A stretch of 7,606 bases of DNA, taken from positions 1 to 7,606 of the forward strand of contig CALLYX010000372.1 in the NCBI GenBank assembly GCA_937858775.1, given 5' to 3'. Below the pieces are notes generated by a model. The model did not search any database, was not told where the DNA came from, and saw only the letters and a list, made by a program, of their open reading frames with translations. Of this stretch, positions 1 through 5,226 are shown one piece after another (within the stretch, counting starts at the first letter, position 1; the number at the start of each line of letters is the position of its first letter). Made by a program: the position numbers and the translations under genes. The stretch is from an uncultured bacterium (GTDB lineage: Bacteria; Auribacterota; Tritonobacteria; UBA1439).

Positions 1-2
1 CT

Positions 3-533
3 CCGGAAGAGAACGATTCGGTCCCCGAGGCTGGAGCTGTATTCGTATTTCATTGGAATGGAACCAAGTGGGAGGAGTTGGATAAGCTCAAGGTTACGCC
101 GCCTGACATCCACGGCGCATTCGGCAAGAACCTATCCGTATCCGGACATAGGATCATCGCTGGCATGGCACCAGCGGATAAGGCCTGGTTGTATGCGGTT
201 CGCGGGGACCTGGGGACTCCCTGTGGAGAAGATGACGCATGTGCGTCGGGCCATTGCGTGGATGGGGTATGTTGTGACGGGCCTTGCGGCGGAGGAGTGG
301 CCGACGATTGTGAAGCTTGTCTCAAGGCGTTGGGGGCCACGGAGGGGCTGATCGGGTTCTCGTGGGCGGTGGCGGCCATGACCGAGGTGCCCGCCATGCT
401 GTTCGGTTCGCGGCTGCTGCGTCGGTTCGGCGACGACTACGCGCGCTACCGCGCGGAGGTGCCGCTGCTCCTTCCCGCCGCCGGAAGAAAGCGTGCGGGG
501 CCGCCGCCGGGGCGTCAAGGGGTGGGGGGGTAG
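3..533 (+). CDS. Partial FG-GAP / Cys-rich surface protein with a mismatched C-terminus
   Basis: The frame is open from the window edge (first full codon at 3), so the start lies upstream; the stop is TAG at 531-533. Residues about 11-56 of the visible part look like one FG-GAP beta-propeller blade (AVFVFHWNGTKWEE, then AFGKNLSVSGHRIIAGMA). Residues 74-106 form a Cys-rich motif (CASGHCVDGVCC, then DDCEAC), a pairing common in large secreted proteins of Myxococcota-like and other environmental bacteria. After about residue 113 the character changes: residues 111-143 resemble an MFS transporter segment and 141-158 a methyltransferase tail, in much more GC-rich DNA. The last residues (GRKRAGPPPGRQGVGG) look like read-through of non-coding DNA and overlap the 3' end of the convergent minus-strand gene. 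The FG-GAP and Cys-rich part is well supported. The ORF as a whole is probably not one natural protein. Confidence 0.65.
   Translation, partial: PEENDSVPEAGAVFVFHWNGTKWEELDKLKVTPPDIHGAFGKNLSVSGHRIIAGMAPADKAWLYAVRGDLGTPCGEDDACASGHCVDGVCCDGPCGGGVADDCEACLKALGATEGLIGFSWAVAAMTEVPAMLFGSRLLRRFGDDYARYRAEVPLLLPAAGRKRAGPPPGRQGVGG
333..431 (+). pseudogene. Fragment resembling an MFS transporter segment
   Basis: In the same frame as the FG-GAP ORF, the residues GATEGLIGFSWAVAAM and TEVPAMLFGSRLLRRFG read like a transmembrane helix followed by the basic loop of an MFS permease (the LacY/nucleoside-symporter-like MFS_1_like group often has a helix of this type ending in RLLRRFG). Only about 33 residues are present; nothing before or after belongs to a transporter. 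The DNA is markedly richer in GC than positions 1-330. I read it as a gene remnant or a mis-joined piece. Family assignment is by eye only. Confidence 0.35.
423..476 (+). pseudogene. Fragment resembling the C-terminus of an isoprenylcysteine methyltransferase-like protein
   Basis: The residues RFGDDYARYRAEVPLLLP match the usual C-terminal signature of ICMT/PEMT-type membrane methyltransferases, in which a sequence like RFGEEYRxYRxxVPRxLP closes the protein. It follows the MFS-like fragment directly, and the two share the residues RFG at the join (codons 423-431). The catalytic upstream part of such an enzyme is absent. The match is short, so chance resemblance is possible. Confidence 0.3.
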
Positions 534-1192
534 ACCTCGATCCGCGGGATGGCGAACAGCTTCGGCGGACGGTCCTGCCTGCCCTGAGAGATCTGCTCGG
601 CCTGGCGCTGGAGATTCTGCTGCTGGAGGAGCAGGTTCTGCTCCCGGAGGGCGAGCTGCTGCTCCCGGAGTTCCAGGTCGCGCTGGCGCTGCTCCAGGCG
701 GGCCTCCAGCTCCTTCATGCGCCGCTCCATCTCCTGCAGGTCCCTTTTCTGGACCTCGATGGCCTTCTCCAACTCCTCCCGCTCCCTCTCCCTGGCCGCG
801 GCCTTCTCCGCCTCGGCGGCCTTCTCCGCCGGCACCCAGCCGGCGTCAGTCTTCACCAGCCCCTTTGCGCGCTGCTCCTCCTCGAAGCGGCGGGCCTCCT
901 TGATCCTCTGCTCCCTCTCCGCCTTGTCCTTCTTCCACTGCGACTCGAGTCCGGCGTTCTCCTCCGCCGACGCCTTCCTGATCTCGCTGATGGCGCCGCG
1001 GGAGAAGATGATGGTGCCCAGGTTCGACCTGATCTCGACCGATTTTTCGTTCTCGCTGACTATGACGCCGGTTATGCTCCCGCCCTTCCTGAGATTGACG
1101 ACGTCCCCGCGGGCGCACGTGGGGGCGGCGAGGCGGGCGGAGAGCGCTGCCGCGCAAAGGATCGCGAAACAGTGGACGCGTGTTGCCTTCAT
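515..1192 (-). CDS. Secreted coiled-coil protein, function unknown
   Basis: 225 aa. The start at 1192 is preferred over the ATG at 1213 because GAGGAG lies 4 nt upstream of it (1197-1202) and the protein then begins with a signal peptide (MKATRVHCFAILCAAALSA, probable cleavage near residues 25-30). Residues 29-75 (DVVNLRKGGSITGVIVSE, then GTIIFSRGAISEIRK) form a small beta-rich unit of the kind often seen in secreted PVC/Omnitrophota-type proteins, where a gene product reads as D-x-V-x-L-K-x-G-x-x-I-x-G. Residues 80-202 are highly charged and helical. Leucines at 166, 173, 180, 187 and 194 give five exact heptads, so a coiled coil is very likely. A GLVKTDAGWVPAEKA motif interrupts the charged stretch at 111-125. 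The tail is Pro-rich (IEVYPPTP). It is monocistronic here and convergent with the ORF ending at 533. A TTGACA hexamer lies upstream on the minus strand (plus 1253-1258), but no convincing -10 accompanies it. Likely periplasmic; I do not recognise a named family. Confidence 0.8.
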   Translation of the reverse strand: MKATRVHCFAILCAAALSARLAAPTCARGDVVNLRKGGSITGVIVSENEKSVEIRSNLGTIIFSRGAISEIRKASAEENAGLESQWKKDKAEREQRIKEARRFEEEQRAKGLVKTDAGWVPAEKAAEAEKAAAREREREELEKAIEVQKRDLQEMERRMKELEARLEQRQRDLELREQQLALREQNLLLQQQNLQRQAEQISQGRQDRPPKLFAIPRIEVYPPTP

Positions 1193-1785
1193 ATCGCTCC
1201 TCAATCCTATCATCCCGGCGCGGCTGTTTCAAACAGAATAAGCCCCCGTCCCTGTCAAGATTCTAAAGCGCCCGCCCTTTCAAGGATTTGAGGTTGGAAA
1301 GCGCGCACTTTGGAAAGCGCCATGATCCATGCCTCGGAAGGAGGGGATTGCGGCGCGGATCCGCACGCGGTCTCCGAATTCCCATGTCAAGAAACCGCCG
1401 CGGGGCCATCTCGGCAGAGGGATCGGGAGCCCCTGCGCACCGAAAGGGCCCGGCATCGGGAAGGGGCGCTATTCCTCCCTGAGGCCTCCATCAACGCCGT
1501 GGAACTCAAGGCCGACGATTCCCCCCCTCCATAGAGAAGGTCAATATCCGCATCTGTCCGGAGGCGGGATGAATATCGGAACCCAGGGCCTGCTGCGATG
1601 ACCGGATTATCGGCGGATGGAGACTTTTAACGCCGATCCCGGCCGTGCGCGCTTTACACCCCCTGCCCGCGCGCATCTCACTTTCCGCCGGCCGAGTCAA
1701 GGCGGCCGCGGGCAAGGCCCCGGGCTCGCGGGGCGGTTGCGCGGGGCCGTTTTTTCGGGTATCATGGCGTCGTGGGAGGGCCGGC
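1193..1785. other. Long intergenic region, no convincing gene
   Basis: About 590 bp lie between two divergently transcribed genes. Short open frames exist on both strands (for example 1288-1482, 1329-1601 and minus 1506-1811), but they overlap one another, are rich in Arg/Pro/Gly as expected of random GC-rich DNA, and none has a recognisable motif or a signal peptide. Visible small structures are a 13-nt inverted repeat CTGTTT-C-AAACAG at 1224-1236 upstream of the coiled-coil gene, and an 11-nt direct repeat TTGGAAAGCGC at 1294-1304 and 1310-1320. Promoters for both flanking genes should lie here. No tRNA or riboswitch fold was noticed. Confidence 0.6.
1737..1765 (+). promoter_or_regulatory. 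Possible sigma-70-type promoter of amrS
   Basis: TTGCGC (1737-1742) and TATCAT (1760-1765) are separated by 17 nt, the optimal spacing, just upstream of the amrS ribosome site. The spacer is GC-rich with a short T-run. Transcription would start near 1772, giving a leader of only about 14 nt that still covers most or all of the GGAGGG at 1775-1780. The match is fair, not strong. Confidence 0.35.
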
Positions 1786-2889
1786 ATGAATATCACGCGC
1801 CGCGAGTTCATCGTGAGATCGGGCGCCGCCGCGTGCGCCGTGGGCCTTCGCCCCCGCGCGCTTCGCGCCGGGGACGCCCCCCCGCGCGAGGCGATGCATT
1901 ACGAGACGGCGGAGGGGGGGCTCGTCCGCTGCCTCCTGTGTCCCCGCGGGTGCGCCATAGCCCCCGGCCTGCGCGGGCATTGCAAGGTCCGCCGGAACGA
2001 CGGCGGGAAGCTCCGGACGCTCGTCTTCGGCCGCCCCTGCACATTCCACAACGACCCGATCGAGAAAAAGCCGCTCTTCCACTTCCTCCCCGGGACGACC
2101 GCCTTCTCCCTCGCCACCGCCGGCTGCAACATCGAATGCCGCTTCTGCCAGAACTGGCAGATCTCCCAGGCGGGGCCCGAGGATGTCGACAGCGTGTGGA
2201 TGCCGCCCGAGGATGTAATTTCGCGGGCCGTTCGCGAGGGCTCGCCCTCCATCGCCTACACCTACAGCGAGCCGGTCGTCTTCTACGAATACGTGCACGA
2301 GACGGCCAGGCTGGGGAAGGCGCGGGGGCTTCGCAGCGTCATGATCACGAACGGCTTCATCAGGGAGAAGCCGATGCGGGATCTCCTCCCCCACCTGGCC
2401 GCAGTCAAGGTGGACCTGAAGTCGTTCACCGAGAAGTTCTACCGCGATACCTGCGACGGGGCGCTCGCGCCGGTCCTCGATACGCTGAGACTTCTCAAGA
2501 GGACGGGGATCTGGCACGAGGTGGTGGTGCTGCTCGTCCCCACGCTCAACGACTCGGATGATGAGCTCACCGGGCTCTGCCGGTGGGTGAAACGCGAGTT
2601 GGGTCCGTCTACGCCGCTGCATTTCACCCGCTTCCACCCGACCTACAAGATACGCAACCTCCCCCCCACCCCGGTCGCCACGCTCGAGCGGGCGCGCGCG
2701 ATCGGAATGCGGGAGGGCCTCCAGTTCGTCTACCTGGGAAACGTCCCCGGCCATCCGGGGGAGAACACCTGCTGCCCCAAGTGCGGAAAGACGCTCGTCA
2801 CCCGCGTCGCCTACCGCGTCGACGCGTCGGGCATCAAGAACGCCTCCTGTCGTTTCTGCGGCTTCCCCATCGCCGGCGTCTGGGCCTGA
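1786..2889 (+). CDS. amrS: AmmeMemoRadiSam system radical SAM enzyme
   Basis: 367 aa. The ATG at 1786 has GGAGGG 5 nt upstream (1775-1780). The radical SAM signature CNIECRFC (Cys114, 118, 121, CX3CX2C) binds the 4Fe-4S cluster that cleaves S-adenosylmethionine. Before it, residues 49-66 carry a second Cys set (CLLCPRGC then GLRGHC) followed by FHNDPIEKKPLFHFLPG, a hallmark of the AmrS/PflA-like family. TYSEPVVFYEY at about 163-173 and the SVMITNGFI strand also fit the family. The C-terminus (329-358) holds CCPKCG and CRFCG, a rubredoxin-like metal knuckle. Family members usually occur in genomes with AMMECR1- and MEMO-domain partners; neither is in this window, and the reaction catalysed is not established to my knowledge. 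The N-terminus is odd: MNITRREFIVRSGAAACAVGL looks like a twin-arginine leader, although the hydrophobic part is short. A cytoplasmic form could start at Met37. Family identity is high confidence; export is uncertain. Confidence 0.93.
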   Translation: MNITRREFIVRSGAAACAVGLRPRALRAGDAPPREAMHYETAEGGLVRCLLCPRGCAIAPGLRGHCKVRRNDGGKLRTLVFGRPCTFHNDPIEKKPLFHFLPGTTAFSLATAGCNIECRFCQNWQISQAGPEDVDSVWMPPEDVISRAVREGSPSIAYTYSEPVVFYEYVHETARLGKARGLRSVMITNGFIREKPMRDLLPHLAAVKVDLKSFTEKFYRDTCDGALAPVLDTLRLLKRTGIWHEVVVLLVPTLNDSDDELTGLCRWVKRELGPSTPLHFTRFHPTYKIRNLPPTPVATLERARAIGMREGLQFVYLGNVPGHPGENTCCPKCGKTLVTRVAYRVDASGIKNASCRFCGFPIAGVWA

Positions 2890-2960
2890 CCCCTCCCGCT
2901 TTGACCCCGTCCACGCCTGTCCCACTGCGCTCCCGGACGCTCCACCCTGCTGCCCCCCCC

Positions 2961-2997
2961 ATGCGATCCCGGCGCCCCCATGCGATCCCGGCGCCCC
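2961..2997. repeat. Two-copy tandem duplication, 19-nt unit
   Basis: ATGCGATCCCGGCGCCCCC at 2961-2979 is followed immediately by a second copy at 2980-2997 that is identical for 18 nt. It lies in the C-rich spacer between amrS and the RAYT unit. It is most simply a replication-slippage product; no coding or clear regulatory role is visible. Confidence 0.85.
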
Positions 2998-3006
2998 TCC
3001 CCCTCT

Positions 3007-3045
3007 GTAGCGCAGACTTAAGTCTGCGCTACCCTGTGGATAACT
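3007..3045 (+). repeat. REP-like repeat, copy 1: GTAG palindrome plus DnaA-box tail
   Basis: Positions 3007-3032 are a perfect 26-bp palindrome with half-site GTAGCGCAGACTT, centred on TTAA. It is followed by CCTGTGGATAACT. The whole 39 nt are identical, and in the same orientation, to 3654-3692. On this copy the palindrome stops at GTAG, because the preceding CTCT does not pair with the following CCCT. In single-stranded DNA or RNA the two halves would form a 13-bp stem with little or no loop. Confidence 0.92.
3035..3043 (-). promoter_or_regulatory. Perfect DnaA-box sequence in repeat copy 1
   Basis: TGTGGATAA on the plus strand is the exact reverse complement of the consensus DnaA box TTATCCACA. 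It forms the 3' tail of the palindromic repeat. Sequence identity is certain; binding by DnaA is an inference from the consensus. Confidence 0.55.
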
Positions 3046-3175
3046 TTTTGTGTCTTCCATGTAATAAAACCATCCCTTCATGCGACTAATATGAGTGAAC
3101 ACACATTGCCCGGCCATAGCGCGGTCTTTCGCGCGCGCCGCGCCATGGATGCCGCGCTCGTGAGGGGAGGCGGCT

Positions 3176-3646
3176 ATGCGCCACTACCTTGAACCTGGAG
3201 CCGTCTACAGCGTCACCTCGGTGACCAAGGACAGGCGTCCGCTTTTCACCGACGAACGGGCGTGCAGGTTCTTCATCACTTGTCTTGAATTCCAGAAGTG
3301 CGTCCTCTCGTTCAAGCTCTACGGTTTTGCGCTCATGCACGACCATGTTCATTGCGTGATACAGCCCTCCAAAACGGCCGACATTTCCAAGATCATGCAG
3401 CACCTCAAGGGGAATTTTGCGCGAAAATACAATAGTAGCGTGGGAGACATAGGGTCTCTTTGGCAACCGCGGTATTATGACAGGTGCATCCGCAATGAAT
3501 TCGATCTCGTCAGAATCCTCGAATACATCCATGACAATCCCGTACGGGCCGGGCTGGTCTCCTCCCCCGGGGAGTGGGAATATTCGAGTTACCGCTGCTA
3601 CTTCGGCGGCGCATACAGGGGGTTGATTGACAAGATCACGCAATAA
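3176..3646 (+). CDS. REP-associated tyrosine transposase (RAYT, Y1 HUH family)
   Basis: 156 aa, a normal length for a RAYT or IS200-like TnpA. The ATG at 3176 has a strong GAGGGGAGG (3162-3170) 5 nt upstream. The HUH metal site is LMHDHVHCVIQP with His57 and His59; the nucleophilic tyrosine is most likely Tyr100 or Tyr101 in LWQPRYYDRCIR, followed by the family-typical EYIHDNPVRAGLV (116-128). The N-terminus (YSVTSVTKDRRPLF) is the usual first strand of Y1 enzymes. These proteins nick single-stranded DNA at hairpins through a 5'-phosphotyrosine bond. All catalytic residues appear intact, so the enzyme may be active. It is flanked by GTAG-footed palindromes, the expected RAYT substrate. Codon use is less GC-biased than in amrS or the csgG-like gene, suggesting acquisition. 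It is convergent with the csgG-like gene. A tnpB-type partner is absent, which favours RAYT over IS200/IS605. Confidence 0.9.
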   Translation: MRHYLEPGAVYSVTSVTKDRRPLFTDERACRFFITCLEFQKCVLSFKLYGFALMHDHVHCVIQPSKTADISKIMQHLKGNFARKYNSSVGDIGSLWQPRYYDRCIRNEFDLVRILEYIHDNPVRAGLVSSPGEWEYSSYRCYFGGAYRGLIDKITQ

Positions 3647-3648
3647 GA

Positions 3649-3692
3649 ACAGGGTAGCGCAGACTTAAGTCTGCGCTACCCTGTGGATAACT
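3649..3692 (+). repeat. REP-like repeat, copy 2: extended palindrome plus DnaA-box tail
   Basis: Positions 3654-3692 are identical to copy 1 (39 of 39). Here the symmetry extends further: ACAGG before GTAG pairs with CCTGT after CTAC, giving a perfect 36-bp palindrome at 3649-3684. It lies between the convergent RAYT and csgG-like genes. It could block or terminate transcription as a stem, but no T-run follows on either side, so I do not call it an intrinsic terminator. Confidence 0.92.
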
Positions 3693-3711
3693 GCGGGTAA
3701 CTGTGGATAAC
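3682..3711 (-). promoter_or_regulatory. Two perfect DnaA-box sequences with a degenerate copy between
   Basis: TGTGGATAA occurs at 3682-3690 and again at 3702-3710; the 11-mer CTGTGGATAAC (3681-3691 and 3701-3711) is separated by CTGCGGGTAAC (3691-3701), which differs at two positions. The result is three near-identical 11-mers at 10-nt spacing, overlapping by one base, roughly one helical turn apart and on the same face of the DNA. That spacing would suit cooperative binding. No dnaA, dnaN or AT-rich unwinding region is visible, so this is not proposed as oriC. Confidence 0.55.
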
Positions 3712-3730
3712 GTGCGGCGGGGCCGGCCGG

Positions 3731-5149
3731 CTACTCGACCTTGACCATGTCTCCTGCCTGGAATCCCTGCCCCATCAGCGGGGTGGCGTAGGCGATCTTC
3801 TCCTTCACCTTCGTCACGCTTATACGGCCGAGTTTCTTCATCTCCGTGTCGAGAAGCTCGCCCGTCGTCGGGTCGCGCAACTCCCCGCCCGGCCGGTAGA
3901 CGTTGAACTCATACCCCGGCTGCATCCCGTCCTCGGATCCGCCGCGGATGATGATCCCGCCCTCGTCGGCCTTCACGACGGTCGACTTCCACGGCTGCCT
4001 GCCGAGCTCGGCGTCTATGAAATAGACCGTGTTGTCTATGCATTGCTGCATCGCCTTGTTGAGCGGCGTGTGCTTCTGCTTGCCGCCCCGGAAGGAGCCG
4101 GGCACCCTCGGGACAGCGAGGCCCATGCCGGCCCCGTGCCCCTCGGCCTTCCCCTCCATCCGCTGCGAGGCGACCACGGTGCCGGAGGTGGTGTCGATCA
4201 GGTCCACCACCACCGCCATATGGGCGCGGGATTTTCCGCCCCCCATGCTCACGCCGTAGACGCTGAACCCCTTGTCGCTCGACGCCTCGGCCTCGTCGAA
4301 CTCGGTCACCGTTCCACGGACAAGGTATTGGGCGGTGATCGCCTTCCCGATCTGCGCGGTCTTGCTCTCAGCCATCCGTCCGCTCTGCGCCAGGTCCTGC
4401 TCCCCGAAGACGTCCTTGAGGAGCTCCTGCTCGCGGACGGTGAACTTGCCGCTCCGGTTGAGCGCGTTGATGAGCTGCGCCTGCATCCCGTCGCCCAGAT
4501 CGTACCGCGACGCGGCGTTCGCCTTGTTCTCGAACTTCGCGACCGCGACGATCTTCTTGAGGCTCAGGGGACCTGCGGCGGCGGGCGCAGCGGGCGCCGC
4601 CGCCTCCCCGGCCGAGACCGCCATAGGCGCGCCGGGGGGCGCGGGGGCGATCGCGGGGGAAGGCCCACCCGCCCCGCCCTGTCCCGCGTACGGGGCCGCC
4701 GCCTCCGGGGACACTGCCTGCCCGGGGGCCATCGAGCCGCCCGGCGTCTCCCCCTTCCGGTTGACGACCTTCTGCGGCCCGTCCAGGAGGGATCCGCCCG
4801 CCATGATCGGGATCCTGACCGACTTGCCGGTCTTCCCGCCCGCCGCGTCCATGAACCGGAGCTTGATCTTGTCGCCGGAGGTGGCGTCCACGGTTATCGA
4901 GAAACTTCCGTCCGGATTGACTGGCGCCTCTTCCTTCTCCGCCGTGTCCTTGTCGAGGGCGACGACCTTTATCGGGGAGACCCCCAAGACCGTCCCGGGG
5001 GGGCCCTGGATGACGTACCGCCCGGTATTGCTCACCGGCGTGAAGGTGAAGTTGTCCTTGTTGACCTTGGGGCCGGCCGCCCAAAGCCATCCCGGCGCGA
5101 AAACCAGCGCGGCGAGTGCCGCGAGAACGACGATGAGACGCGTCTTCAT
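3731..5149 (-). CDS. Exported Ig-like / CsgG-domain / FlgT-C-like protein
   Basis: 472 aa from the ATG at 5149. The signal peptide is MKTRLIVVLAALAALVFAPG followed by WLWAA, with cleavage near 25. Residues 27-115 form a small beta domain (ending NPDGSFSITVDATSGDKIKL, then FMDAAG), like bacterial Ig-like or carboxypeptidase-regulatory-like modules. Residues 120-193 are a Pro/Ala/Gly linker. Residues 196-385 are a CsgG-type domain: KKIVAVAKFENKA, LGDGMQAQLINAL, SGKFTVREQELL, FGEQDLAQSGR, IGKAITAQYLVRGTVTEF and VVVDLIDTTSGTVVASQR. Residues 388-472 resemble the FlgT C-terminal SH3-like domain (GGIIIRGGSEDGMQPG, RDPTTGELL, LGRISVTKVKEKIAYA, GFQAGDMVKVE). Canonical CsgG is a lipoprotein forming the curli export pore; no lipobox Cys is present here, so a soluble periplasmic partner or scaffold is more likely. 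It is last in the minus-strand gene run, 77 nt after the FlgT-N-like gene, its likely partner. Domain calls are by motif; exact function is unknown. Confidence 0.85.
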   Translation of the reverse strand: MKTRLIVVLAALAALVFAPGWLWAAGPKVNKDNFTFTPVSNTGRYVIQGPPGTVLGVSPIKVVALDKDTAEKEEAPVNPDGSFSITVDATSGDKIKLRFMDAAGGKTGKSVRIPIMAGGSLLDGPQKVVNRKGETPGGSMAPGQAVSPEAAAPYAGQGGAGGPSPAIAPAPPGAPMAVSAGEAAAPAAPAAAGPLSLKKIVAVAKFENKANAASRYDLGDGMQAQLINALNRSGKFTVREQELLKDVFGEQDLAQSGRMAESKTAQIGKAITAQYLVRGTVTEFDEAEASSDKGFSVYGVSMGGGKSRAHMAVVVDLIDTTSGTVVASQRMEGKAEGHGAGMGLAVPRVPGSFRGGKQKHTPLNKAMQQCIDNTVYFIDAELGRQPWKSTVVKADEGGIIIRGGSEDGMQPGYEFNVYRPGGELRDPTTGELLDTEMKKLGRISVTKVKEKIAYATPLMGQGFQAGDMVKVE

Positions 5150-5152
5150 CCA

Positions 5153-5162
5153 CTCCTCCTTT
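5153..5162 (-). promoter_or_regulatory. Strong ribosome binding site deciding the csgG-like start
   Basis: On the minus strand the sequence reads AAAGGAGGAG then TGG before the ATG at 5149, a near-perfect anti-16S match at good spacing. It selects this ATG over in-frame ATGs upstream (5174 and 5278), which would also add a hydrophilic extension in front of the signal peptide. Confidence 0.75.
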
Positions 5163-5226
5163 GATCCAGCCATGCCGCCGTCCGACGGGATGCCCGGCGG
5201 TGGGACGCCCAGCCGGCGCCGTGACT

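Larger units (their letters stand above)
3007..3692 (+). mobile_element. Putative REP-RAYT unit (domesticated or mobile Y1 transposase with cognate repeats)
   Basis: A single Y1-type transposase gene (3176-3646) sits between two identical 39-nt direct repeats (3007-3045 and 3654-3692). The identity of the repeats begins exactly at a GTAG tetranucleotide; the bases on the other side differ. In known RAYT systems the transposase recognises hairpins with GTAG at the foot, so gene and repeats fit together. The unit's DNA is visibly less GC-rich than its neighbours, consistent with recent arrival. There are no IS-type terminal inverted repeats or target duplications, as expected for HUH enzymes. 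The true ends of the unit are inferred, not proven. Confidence 0.65.

Noticed and set aside
1224..1236. LexA-type operator CTGTTTCAAACAG
   Set aside because: The half-sites CTGT and ACAG are 5 nt apart, not the 8 nt of the E. coli LexA box; kept only as an inverted repeat of unknown meaning.
1230..1258. Promoter for the coiled-coil gene based on TTGACA
   Set aside because: The -35-like hexamer is perfect, but the hexamer at 17-nt spacing on the minus strand (TGTTTG) is a poor -10.
1288..1601. Three short overlapping plus-strand ORFs
   Set aside because: They share the same DNA in different frames, are Arg/Gly/Pro-rich and show no motif or good ribosome site.
1762..3117. Long minus-strand ORF (451 codons) opposite amrS
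   Set aside because: Its translation is low-complexity Gly/Arg/Ala with no motif; the plus strand carries unmistakable radical SAM motifs, so this is a GC-rich antisense shadow.
3091..3192. Small ORF of 33 codons (MSEHTLPG...) overlapping the RAYT start
   Set aside because: No ribosome site, a different frame from the RAYT, and no similarity that I recognise.
3649..3684. Intrinsic transcription terminator
   Set aside because: A perfect stem is present, but no T-run follows on either strand and the palindrome has practically no loop.
3007..3692. CRISPR-like direct repeats
   Set aside because: Only two copies, about 650 bp apart with a transposase gene between; palindromic with GTAG foot, which fits REP and not CRISPR.
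3035..3711. Chromosomal replication origin
   Set aside because: Three DnaA boxes only, two of them inside repeats; no AT-rich unwinding element and no dnaA/dnaN/parA-type neighbours.
4043..5164. Long plus-strand ORF opposite the csgG-like gene
   Set aside because: Arg/Pro/Leu-rich translation without domains; the minus-strand protein has a signal peptide and CsgG motifs.
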